Positions 1 to 5,362 of a DNA stretch of 12,763 nucleotides are shown one piece after another; positions within the stretch are counted from its first letter, which is position 1; the number at the start of each line of letters is the position of its first letter. The position numbers were made by a program, and so were the translations under genes. The stretch comes from Lachnospiraceae bacterium UBA3645 (GTDB lineage Bacteria; Bacillota; Clostridia; Lachnospirales; Lachnospiraceae). The notes below the pieces were generated by a model, which was not told the origin of the DNA, searched no databases, and was given only the letters and a program-made list of their open reading frames with translations. The stretch covers positions 1-12,763 of the forward strand of contig DFKM01000214.1 in assembly GCA_002373555.1 (NCBI GenBank), in the 5' to 3' direction.

Positions 1-465
1 GTGCTCGTCTTGTCAGCTCTGTTCTATACCTGGCCGCGCACGATCGAGCAGCGGTATCCGGCCCTCAGGATGGATGGGTGCGTCCGTATCAGCGGCTTGT
101 ATCGGCCGGCAGGGGACTCGGTCAACCATGAGTTCTCCTTTACGCCGGAGGATAAAGAGTTTCCGGTGCTTCTCCATATGCTCAGTGAGACCACATTCAC
201 GATGCGGCTGCGGAATATTCTGCCGGGGAAGAAGATCTTTGCGAATGTGGGTGATTACTGGCAGATTTCTTTTGATTTTGAGGAGATCACCTTCGTGGAT
301 GGGGGGTCATTCGGCGGAACTCTTCTGCAGATAAGCAAGGCGGGCGATGACGTCACGCTGTTATATTTCGAAGGCGGTATGGTTCAGTGCGGGATCGGCG
401 ACTCTGAGCGGTGGACGGCCGGCGTGATGGAGATGCCTGGAAGGCAATCAATTGCCGAAAAATAA
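1..465 (+). CDS. Unrecognised protein, probably membrane-anchored, 5' end cut by window
   Basis: An open frame enters at base 1 and ends with TAA at 463-465, giving 154 visible residues. The GTG at base 1 could be read as a start, but no upstream sequence is visible, so the gene probably begins outside the window. The first visible residues (VLVLSALFYTW) look like the end of a transmembrane helix or signal anchor, followed by a charged stretch. The rest is soluble-looking and beta-rich, with alternating hydrophobic and polar residues such as YWQISFDFEEITFVDGG near residues 83-99. I recognise no catalytic motif and assign no function. No terminator is visible between its stop and the next gene's promoter 42 bases on. 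I am fairly confident it is coding, because the frame is long and has codon use like its neighbours. Confidence 0.6.
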   Translation: MLVLSALFYTWPRTIEQRYPALRMDGCVRISGLYRPAGDSVNHEFSFTPEDKEFPVLLHMLSETTFTMRLRNILPGKKIFANVGDYWQISFDFEEITFVDGGSFGGTLLQISKAGDDVTLLYFEGGMVQCGIGDSERWTAGVMEMPGRQSIAEK

Positions 466-479
466 CCGGGATGGTTTAA

Positions 480-506
480 AAACGGTGCTTAAACGGTGAA
501 AACGGT
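480..506 (+). repeat. Three direct AAACGGT repeats just upstream of a promoter
   Basis: AAACGGT occurs at 480-486, 491-497 and 500-506, at 11- and 9-base steps, so all three lie on roughly one face of the helix. The last copy abuts the -35 box at 507. The position fits an operator or activator site for the HTH-Uma2 gene downstream. No binding protein is known for this motif, so the role is inference. Confidence 0.4.
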
Positions 507-535
507 TTGACTTCTGCGGTTTATACATGTATAAT
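507..535 (+). promoter_or_regulatory. SigA-type promoter of the HTH-Uma2 gene, with a palindrome over the -10
   Basis: The -35 TTGACT (507-512) and a perfect -10 TATAAT (530-535) are separated by 17 bases. The -10 overlaps a perfect 14-bp palindrome, TTATACATGTATAA, at 521-534. The Shine-Dalgarno site AAAGGGAGG lies at 564-572 and the ATG at 578. A palindrome here would let a bound dimer block RNA polymerase. Because the downstream protein has an N-terminal HTH, autorepression is a reasonable guess, not shown. Confidence 0.75.
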
Positions 536-577
536 AATCTTAGATACTGATCTGATAAGGAATAAAGGGAGGACGAT

Positions 578-1447
578 ATGAACCTCAGCGAGATGAAAGC
601 CCGAAAAAAAGAACTGGGGCTCAGCAATAAGGAGATTTCAAAGAGATCCGGAGTCCCGCTCGGAACCGTGCAGAAGATATTCGGGGGAGTCACGGAAGCC
701 CCCCGCATGGAGACGATCATTGCGCTGGAGAGAGTCCTCAGGCGGGATACGGACGGTTACGCTGCCGGCTCTTCGGGCAGCGGGCGTCCTTTGTATGTCG
801 CGGAACCGGTGCCGGCGTATAATGCAGGACCATCTTTCCGGCATGTCAAAAAGCAGGGAGAGTATACCCTGGAGGATTACTATGCGCTTCCGGATGAGCG
901 AAGGGTGGAGCTGATCGACGGTGTGATCTATGATATGGCGGCTCCTTCGGAAGAGCATCAGCTGATCCTGAATGAACTGTCATTCCAGCTGAACAGTTTT
1001 GTAAAACAGAATCACGGGAAATGCCGCGTTTTTCCTGCGCCGTTTGATGTTCAGCTGGATATGGACAACCGGACCATGGTACAACCGGATATCCTGATTA
1101 TCTGCGACAGGAATAAAACGAATACCCGTGGCGTATACGGTGCGCCGGATCTGATCGTCGAGATTCTGTCACCATCCACCGCGAAGAAAGACGTGACCGT
1201 TAAACTGCGGAAATATCTGCAGGCCGGCGTGCGGGAGTTCTGGATCGTCGATCCGGAGGACAGGATCATCAATGTCTACAAAAGGCAGGATGACAAGGCA
1301 CTGGTACAGACGTATACATTTGACGATCAGGTGCCCGTCGGAATCTGGGATGACAGATGTCTGATCGATTTCCCGGATATCGCGCAGCAGCTGGATGACT
1401 GGTTTGGACAGGACATGGACGGAAACGGAAACACCGAAGACCAGTGA
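578..1447 (+). CDS. Uma2-family (DUF820) endonuclease-fold protein with N-terminal HTH
   Basis: A 289-residue protein. Residues 1-55 look like a Cro/XRE-type helix-turn-helix (LSNKEISKRSGVPLGTVQKI at 15-34). A low-complexity linker spans about 56-90. Residues 95-270 match the Uma2/DUF820 family, which has a PD-(D/E)xK nuclease-like fold: ELIDG at 111-115, QPDI with Asp171, VEILSPST with Glu195, then Asp205, Lys209 and Tyr213 before GVREFWIVD. The likely metal and catalytic residues are therefore present. Biological substrates of Uma2 proteins are poorly known; nuclease activity is predicted from the fold only. Most family members lack a DNA-binding head, so the HTH fusion is a notable variant. 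The start at 578 is fixed by AAAGGGAGG at 564-572. It sits alone behind its own promoter, and the terminator stem at 1478-1504 follows 30 bases after the stop. Confidence 0.88.
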   Translation: MNLSEMKARKKELGLSNKEISKRSGVPLGTVQKIFGGVTEAPRMETIIALERVLRRDTDGYAAGSSGSGRPLYVAEPVPAYNAGPSFRHVKKQGEYTLEDYYALPDERRVELIDGVIYDMAAPSEEHQLILNELSFQLNSFVKQNHGKCRVFPAPFDVQLDMDNRTMVQPDILIICDRNKTNTRGVYGAPDLIVEILSPSTAKKDVTVKLRKYLQAGVREFWIVDPEDRIINVYKRQDDKALVQTYTFDDQVPVGIWDDRCLIDFPDIAQQLDDWFGQDMDGNGNTEDQ

Positions 1448-1477
1448 GAGCAGGATTGTGCTGGAATAAAGACGAAA

Positions 1478-1504
1478 AAGCTCCCCGGCGTCGCCGGAGA
1501 GCTT
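1478..1504 (-). terminator. Intrinsic terminator for the 23-aa gene, shared weakly with the Uma2 gene
   Basis: AAGCTC (1478-1483) and CCGGCG (1485-1490) pair with CGCCGG (1492-1497) and GAGCTT (1499-1504), with one mismatch. On the minus strand the stem is followed by a T-run (GAGCTTTTTCGTC), the classical form, and lies 17 bases after the stop of the small gene at 1522. In the plus direction only CTCTTAAAC follows, so it would terminate the Uma2 transcript less well. Confidence 0.8.
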
Positions 1505-1521
1505 CTCTTAAACAAGTTATA

Positions 1522-1593
1522 TTATCTGAACATACGATTGTTCTCGCAGTACTCTTTGAAGCTTTCAAAATATCTCTTCAGAAATGCGCTCAT
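1522..1593 (-). CDS. Small protein of 23 residues, unrecognised
   Basis: A short minus-strand frame runs from ATG (1593-1591) to TAA (1524-1522). It is preceded by a near-perfect Shine-Dalgarno site, AAGGAGG, at 1602-1608 with 8-base spacing, and followed 17 bases later by a strong intrinsic terminator. It therefore looks like a complete stand-alone unit, not a random ORF. The peptide starts MSAFLKRYFESFKEY and ends NNRMFR. Phe4/Leu5, Tyr8/Phe9, Phe12 and Tyr15/Cys16 fall on one face of a helix with Lys, Arg and Glu on the other, so an amphipathic helix with one cysteine is likely. A -10-like TATTATACT lies at 1631-1639 on the minus strand, but I see no convincing -35 at the right distance. 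I do not recognise the family. It could be a signalling or membrane-active peptide, a type I toxin, or a small regulator. It is divergent from the AraC gene. Confidence 0.68.
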   Translation of the reverse strand: MSAFLKRYFESFKEYCENNRMFR

Positions 1594-1672
1594 CGTAATT
1601 ACCTCCTTTTGCCTGCTTTTCGCTTGCAACAGTATAATACGACGGGAGAGCGGTCTGCGCTCGTCAGATGCA

Positions 1673-1701
1673 TTGAAAAAGTAGTCAAATCTTGCTATTA
1701 T
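1673..1701 (+). promoter_or_regulatory. SigA-type promoter of the AraC-family regulator gene
   Basis: TTGAAA (1673-1678) and TATTAT (1696-1701) are separated by 17 bases. They lie in the 183-base gap between the divergent 23-aa gene and the regulator, leaving a leader of about 70 bases before the ATG at 1777. The two divergent units could share control elements here. Confidence 0.6.
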
Positions 1702-1776
1702 AAATTGCGTTGAAATGTGAACGGCTTCCTGATTTGCTGTCAGAGGCCTGTCAGCTGTTGATTCCGGAGGAACGTC

Positions 1777-2580
1777 ATGCATCTTCTCTATAAAAAAGAA
1801 GACAAGGATTTTGAGATCTATCAAAGGAAAGCCGGTTTTGTAGCTCCCTCGCTGCATGCGCCGGTCGAGATCGTGCATGTCAGCGAAGGCTCGATCGACT
1901 TCGGGGTGGAGAAGGAACTGTATCATCTGGAGGCGGGCGATCTCGGCATCGTTTTCCCGAATCAGATCCATTTTTACCAGGAGTTTTCCGGGAATGGCGG
2001 ACAGGTGGAATTTATTCTGGCAGATCCGTCGCTGCTGGGCGGATTCCTGCAGACGCTGGAGACAAATATTGCGGCGGTGCCGGTGATCCGTGCCGCGCAG
2101 GTCCATCCGGATGTCCGCTATGCCCTGCAGGTGCTGACTGCGGGAGGACAGGCGGAAGCTTATGAAAACGTCCTGCACGAAGCCTGGATGCAGATCATCC
2201 TCAGCAGGATCCTGCCGCTCCTCACGCTCACGCCCAGAAGCAGAGAAGAAGCGAATCTGGTGGAGCGGGCTGTATCGTATATTGCAGATCACTATATGGA
2301 ACCGGTCACGCTGACATCCATGGCGAAGGATCTGTACGTCAATCCGTTCGCGCTGTCCAGGATCTTTGCTCAGTCGTTTAACATGAATTTCAACCGCTAT
2401 CTGAATCTCACGCGCCTGGAGTACAGCCGCCAGCTGCTCGAGGATACGGACCGGCCGGTCACGGATATCTGTCTGGATGCGGGATTCGGCAGCCAGCGCA
2501 CCTTCAACCGTGTGTTCCGGGAGGAATATCATATGACGCCGGCGGAATTCCGGAAGCGGAACCGGATGAGAACCGGTTGA
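1777..2580 (+). CDS. AraC-family transcriptional regulator with cupin-type sensor domain
   Basis: A 267-residue cytoplasmic DNA-binding protein of normal length for the family. Residues about 20-85 form the cupin-like N-terminal ligand/dimerisation domain (VSEGSIDFGVEKELYHLEAGDL at 35-56, then FPNQIHFY). Residues 163-261 are the AraC-type double HTH: first unit about 179-202 (LTSMAKDLYVNPFALSRIF), second about 228-259 (VTDICLDAGFGSQRTFNRVF), ending in the typical MTPAEFRK. The start is supported by GGAGG at 1766-1770, 6 bases from the ATG. The ligand cannot be told from sequence; many relatives sense sugars or sugar derivatives. The esterase gene follows 69 bases later on the same strand and is the obvious candidate target, although it also appears to have its own promoter overlapping this gene's stop codon. 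Confidence 0.92.
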   Translation: MHLLYKKEDKDFEIYQRKAGFVAPSLHAPVEIVHVSEGSIDFGVEKELYHLEAGDLGIVFPNQIHFYQEFSGNGGQVEFILADPSLLGGFLQTLETNIAAVPVIRAAQVHPDVRYALQVLTAGGQAEAYENVLHEAWMQIILSRILPLLTLTPRSREEANLVERAVSYIADHYMEPVTLTSMAKDLYVNPFALSRIFAQSFNMNFNRYLNLTRLEYSRQLLEDTDRPVTDICLDAGFGSQRTFNRVFREEYHMTPAEFRKRNRMRTG

Positions 2581-2605
2581 GCAGCCGGCGGGTTCGTAGT
2601 ATGAT
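2577..2605 (+). promoter_or_regulatory. Probable promoter of the esterase gene
   Basis: TTGAGC (2577-2582, overlapping the TGA stop of the AraC gene) and TATGAT (2600-2605) are separated by 17 bases. This would let the esterase be transcribed separately from its upstream regulator. The match to consensus is fair, not strong, which would fit an activator-dependent promoter. Confidence 0.45.
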
Positions 2606-2608
2606 CTG

Positions 2609-2624
2609 ACCTGTACATGCAGGT
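2609..2624 (+). promoter_or_regulatory. Inverted repeat at the predicted transcription start, candidate operator
   Basis: ACCTG (2609-2613) and CAGGT (2620-2624) form an inverted repeat around TACATG. It begins four bases after the predicted -10, where a bound regulator could block initiation, and ends 11 bases before the Shine-Dalgarno site. A short RNA hairpin is the alternative. Evidence is positional only. Confidence 0.3.
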
Positions 2625-2649
2625 AAATTCTATCAAGGAGGAAGTCTTT

Positions 2650-3432
2650 ATGTTCGGTCTGCCTGTCGATGCCGACAATAAACAATATATCCGGGATCTG
2701 TTTCAGCCGGATAAATGCTGTATTGACACACGGTTTGTGATCCGGGACGGGAAGAAGCACCCGTTTGCCGTGATCTGCCCCGGCGGTGCTTACGCCAAGG
2801 TCTGCAGTTATATTGAAGGCGTGCCTTTCGCGAAGAAACTCAATGAAGAGGGGATTTCAGCATTCATCGTTTATTACAGGATCAAAAAGCATGCGAAATA
2901 TCCCGCCCCGCAGCGGGATCTGGCAAACGCGGTGCGTCATATTTTCAAAAACAGTGATCGGTACTGCCTGGATACGGATCATTACAGTGTCTGGGGATCG
3001 TCTGCCGGCGGTCATCTGGCAGCCTCCTTCGGTACAGAAAACATGGGCTATGCGAAATATTCTCTGCCGAAGCCGGAAGCGATGATCCTGGTCTATCCGG
3101 TCATTTCCATGCGGAAGGAATATACGCATCCGGAAACACATGATAATCTGCTTGGCGCAGATGCATCTCCGGATCGGGAGATATTCGCGAGCGTGGAAGA
3201 GCATGTGACAGATGCCTATCCGCCGACGTATGTCTGGGCGGGCGATGCGGATGAGACCGTGCAGCCGGAGAATACCCGCATGATGGCGAAAGCGTTGGAA
3301 ACTGCCGGCGTGTGTCATGCATGGGATATCTTCCCGGGCGTCGGACACGGCGTCGGCCCGGGGACGGGAACATCCGCCGAAGGGTGGATGGATAAAGCAG
3401 TGCAGTTCTGGCGCAGCTGCGGCGAATGGTAA
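2650..3432 (+). CDS. Alpha/beta hydrolase, acetylesterase/lipase type
   Basis: A 260-residue serine hydrolase with no signal peptide, so cytoplasmic. The start is set at 2650 because AAGGAGG (2635-2641) lies 8 bases before it; an in-frame ATG at 2617 has no ribosome site and would put that site inside the gene. The oxyanion-hole loop CPGGAY (43-48) replaces the HGGG form. The nucleophile elbow GSSAG (116-120) gives Ser118. Asp201 in DETV and His233 in GVGHG complete the triad. The arrangement matches the carbohydrate esterase-like branch of the Aes/BD-FAE group, which removes acetyl or feruloyl groups from plant polysaccharide fragments or small esters. The true substrate is not shown. It lies just downstream of an AraC regulator, consistent with substrate-induced expression. 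It converges with the DUF1836 gene with only 37 bases between stops. Confidence 0.88.
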   Translation: MFGLPVDADNKQYIRDLFQPDKCCIDTRFVIRDGKKHPFAVICPGGAYAKVCSYIEGVPFAKKLNEEGISAFIVYYRIKKHAKYPAPQRDLANAVRHIFKNSDRYCLDTDHYSVWGSSAGGHLAASFGTENMGYAKYSLPKPEAMILVYPVISMRKEYTHPETHDNLLGADASPDREIFASVEEHVTDAYPPTYVWAGDADETVQPENTRMMAKALETAGVCHAWDIFPGVGHGVGPGTGTSAEGWMDKAVQFWRSCGEW

Positions 3433-3469
3433 GACTTGCAGATCGTTCGTCTGCGGTGGTTACGACAGC

Positions 3470-3973
3470 CTACTGCGCGCAGCGCCGGATCCACTGCTCC
3501 AGATACAGCTTGTTTGCTGCTGCGATCATCGTATACCGCAGGATCTCCTGGTCTTCGGAAACATCATCAGAATTCATAGTTTCAACAGGCAGCCCGAATA
3601 CCTGTCTCACAGCCTGCTCGAGTATCTCACAGAACTCGTTGTAGGCTTCTTTTATGCCGTAACGTTCTTTGCGGATCTTCAGAAGAACCGCAATATTATC
3701 CAGAGAAAGGACAGATTTTGCCATTGAAATAAACAATAATTCCGCAATTTGTTCCCTGTTGTACTGTTTTCTGATGGGACTCGCGATCATTTTCTTTTTG
3801 ACATAATTGCTGATCATGGAGCCTGTCACGGCGTCCTGGTACAGCGGCGAAAGATACTCGCAGATATAATGGACGGTCTGTTCCAGATACAGACCGACAT
3901 TCGGAATATCGTCGTAGCGGGGAAGGCGGAAAGAGGCAATTTCTGAAGATATCATTTCTTTGATCTGCTGCAT
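3470..3973 (-). CDS. DUF1836 protein, probable DNA-binding regulator
   Basis: A 167-residue protein matching DUF1836, a Firmicutes family. Typical features are LPRYDDIPNVGLYLEQTVHYI (residues 17-37), TGSMISNYVKKKMI (50-63) and the KQYNREQIAELLFI stretch (69-82). The second segment resembles the recognition part of a MerR-like or winged HTH, so a regulatory role is likely, but the family has no well-established target. The start is set at 3973 because GGAGG (3980-3984) lies 6 bases before that ATG; the upstream in-frame ATG at 3997 would overlap the ribosome site. It has its own strong promoter and a leader of about 120 bases, and is divergent from the hemolysin III gene, which makes that gene a candidate target. 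Confidence 0.87.
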   Translation of the reverse strand: MQQIKEMISSEIASFRLPRYDDIPNVGLYLEQTVHYICEYLSPLYQDAVTGSMISNYVKKKMIASPIRKQYNREQIAELLFISMAKSVLSLDNIAVLLKIRKERYGIKEAYNEFCEILEQAVRQVFGLPVETMNSDDVSEDQEILRYTMIAAANKLYLEQWIRRCAQ

Positions 3974-4097
3974 GGGGATCCTCCGGAAAGACAGCATGTG
4001 CGGGCAGGAAGCTTTCTTTTAAAGATTCGCGCGGAAAGGTGCGTCCCGGAATCAATGCTGTACAAGCGTCTGCGCCGAAATCGCTGTTTATGCCGTC

Positions 4098-4126
4098 AGT
4101 ATAAAGCGGTTCCGGTGACAAGTCAA
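4098..4126 (-). promoter_or_regulatory. SigA-type promoter of the DUF1836 gene
   Basis: On the minus strand, -35 TTGACT (4126-4121) and -10 TATACT (4103-4098) are separated by exactly 17 bases. Predicted transcription starts near 4091, about 118 bases before the ATG at 3973. Confidence 0.75.
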
Positions 4127-4178
4127 CGAAAATCCCGTATAGAGATATTCAAAAACTTTTAAAAAGAATTGCAAAAGC

Positions 4179-4207
4179 TTGACATAGGATGTGACAAAGC
4201 TTAAAAT
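4179..4207 (+). promoter_or_regulatory. SigA-type promoter of the hemolysin III gene
   Basis: A consensus -35 TTGACA (4179-4184) and -10 TAAAAT (4202-4207) are separated by 17 bases. The leader to the ATG at 4298 is about 85 bases. AAGCTT palindromes at 4175-4180 and 4197-4202 touch the -35 and -10 respectively. Confidence 0.78.
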
Positions 4208-4297
4208 AACCTTAGAAGAGTTATTGAAAAACCGATGAGGAGTATGCCGAAAGCTTGTGCGAAGACCGGGCAGGCATATTCCGGAGAGGAGGATCCT

Positions 4298-4948
4298 ATG
4301 ACAGGTATCATCAGAGAACCGGGAAGCGCGCTGACACATTTTGCCGGCGTGGTTGCAACTGCCGCGGCGGCGGTCCCGCTCATGCTTCGCGCGCTGCTGA
4401 CCGGGGACAGGCGCGCCGTTATATCGACGGTCGTTTTTACCGCAGCCATGTTTCTGCTGTATTCCGCAAGTACGGTTTATCATACAGTCTGTGTGAAAGG
4501 TCTGGCGCTCCGGATCTTCCGGAAGATCGATCACATGATGATCTTCGTCATGATCGCCGGATGCTATACGCCGTTCTGCCTGCTGGTGCTGGAGGAAGCA
4601 AAAGGAAGGATCCTGCTGGCAGCTGTGTGGACGCTGGCATTGACAGGCATGATCACAAAGGCGATCTGGATCACCTGTCCGAAGTGGTTTTCTTCCATGA
4701 TCTATATCCTGATGGGGTGGATCTGCGTGTTCGTGTTCGGGGATCTGGTGCGGCTGCTTCCGCATACAGTCTTTCTCTGGCTGCTGGCGGGCGGGATCAT
4801 TTATACTGTCGGCGGGATCATTTACGCCTGCAGGATACCGCTTTTTCCGCCCAAAAAGTTCTTCGGAAACCATGAACTGTTTCATTTGTTCGTACTGGCC
4901 GGCAGTTTGTGCCATTTCCTGGCGATGTACGCGCTGCTGGCAGGATGA
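4298..4948 (+). CDS. Hemolysin III family (PAQR-like) membrane protein
   Basis: A 216-residue integral membrane protein of standard family length, with about seven hydrophobic segments. The family's metal-binding signature is intact: His14 in ALTHFAG, the SASTVYH motif (56-62) with His62, DHMMIF (78-83), and NHELFHLF with His192 and His196, plus His206 in LCHFLAMY. In eukaryotic PAQR relatives these residues bind zinc. Bacterial members are often named after a reported pore-forming activity, but the physiological role is uncertain; lipid or membrane homeostasis is a common suggestion. The start at 4298 is chosen because AGAGGAGG (4285-4292) precedes it; the in-frame ATG at 4235 has no ribosome site and adds a charged tail foreign to the family. 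It is transcribed alone. Its transcript probably runs through the 75-bp repeat array to the terminator at 5300. Confidence 0.9.
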   Translation: MTGIIREPGSALTHFAGVVATAAAAVPLMLRALLTGDRRAVISTVVFTAAMFLLYSASTVYHTVCVKGLALRIFRKIDHMMIFVMIAGCYTPFCLLVLEEAKGRILLAAVWTLALTGMITKAIWITCPKWFSSMIYILMGWICVFVFGDLVRLLPHTVFLWLLAGGIIYTVGGIIYACRIPLFPPKKFFGNHELFHLFVLAGSLCHFLAMYALLAG

Positions 4949-4971
4949 AGAGAGAAGTATTTCTGGCCTGT

Positions 4972-5232
4972 TACGGACGAAAGCGGTGTAAGCAAGAGCT
5001 GCGTCCGTAGAGGAAGGCCGGAAAAGCCGGTTCAATGCGAAGAAACTACGGACGAAGAGAAAAGAAAGCAAGATTGCGTCCGTAGCGGCCAGGAAGAAAA
5101 GCCGGTTCAGTGTGAAGAAACTACGGACGAAGGAAAGAGAAAGAGGAAACTGCGTCCGTAAAAGCTGCCGGAAACAGGAAAGCATAGGTGAAATACTACG
5201 GATGCAGCAGCAATAAAAACGTTTCGTCCGTA
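4972..5232. repeat. Four tandem 75-bp repeats, each with an 8-bp-stem hairpin
   Basis: TACGGACG pairs with CGTCCGTA in four successive units: 4972-5009, 5047-5084, 5122-5160 and 5197-5232 (the last with TACGGATG, one change). Unit starts are exactly 75 bases apart each time. Loops are 22, 22, 23 and 20 bases and purine-rich in the first three. The 36-37-base linkers between hairpins are also related, clearly so for the first two (shared AAAAGCCGGTTCA and GAAGAAAC), less so for the third. Units 1 and 2 are closest. The array begins 23 bases after the hemolysin III stop and ends 67 bases before a terminator, so it would form the 3' untranslated part of that mRNA. This 414-base gap contains no credible gene. 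Confidence 0.9.
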
Positions 5233-5299
5233 ATCAGCCGACAGGAAACAGACAGAACGAAGCTGTAATTGCAGGCACATCCAAAATCAGAGGACAGAA

Positions 5300-5323
5300 A
5301 ATCCCGGCCGATCGGCCGGGATT
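5300..5323. terminator. Bidirectional intrinsic terminator between convergent genes
   Basis: A perfect 24-bp palindrome, with a 10-bp GC-rich stem (AATCCCGGCC/GGCCGGGATT) and a GATC loop. It is followed on the plus strand by ATTATTTTCTT and on the minus strand by TTCTG after two stem Ts. It lies 39 bases beyond the stop of the Na/Pi transporter gene (minus) and about 350 bases beyond the hemolysin III stop (plus), and probably serves both. Confidence 0.88.
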
Positions 5324-5362
5324 ATTTTCTTAAACACTCCAATATGCAATGCCTGCTGCGGT

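Larger units (their letters stand above)
3974..4297. other. Divergent intergenic region between the DUF1836 and hemolysin III genes
   Basis: This 324-base gap contains no gene I can support. It holds two back-to-back promoters (4098-4126 minus, 4179-4207 plus) whose -35 boxes are 52 bases apart. An AT-rich stretch lies between them (4141-4178). The region also has two AAGCTT sites at 4175-4180 and 4197-4202, 22 bases apart, bracketing the plus-strand promoter's -35 and spacer. The minus-strand leader (3974 to about 4091) has no clear riboswitch-like fold by eye. Confidence 0.6.

Noticed and set aside
2617..2649. Upstream in-frame start for the esterase
   Set aside because: The consensus ribosome site 2635-2641 lies inside this extension and is correctly spaced for the ATG at 2650.
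1522..2760. 412-codon minus-strand open frame over the AraC gene
   Set aside because: A shadow of the AraC gene on GC-rich DNA. Only its last 23 codons, which have their own ribosome site and start, are kept as a gene.
3438..3454. Hairpin GCAGA-N7-TCTGC between the esterase and DUF1836 stops as a terminator
   Set aside because: The stem is only five pairs and no T-run follows on either strand.
4235..4297. Upstream in-frame start for the hemolysin III protein
   Set aside because: No ribosome site precedes it, while AGAGGAGG directly precedes the ATG at 4298, which gives the usual family length.
4088..5185. Long minus-strand open frame (365 codons) across the hemolysin III gene and the repeat array, with a visible 25-residue periodicity
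   Set aside because: It is antisense to a clear membrane-protein gene, has no ribosome site before its ATG, and its periodicity is just the 75-bp DNA repeat, which is a multiple of three.
4972..5232. CRISPR array
   Set aside because: The repeated elements are short inverted octamers, linkers resemble each other instead of being unique spacers, and no cas gene is present.
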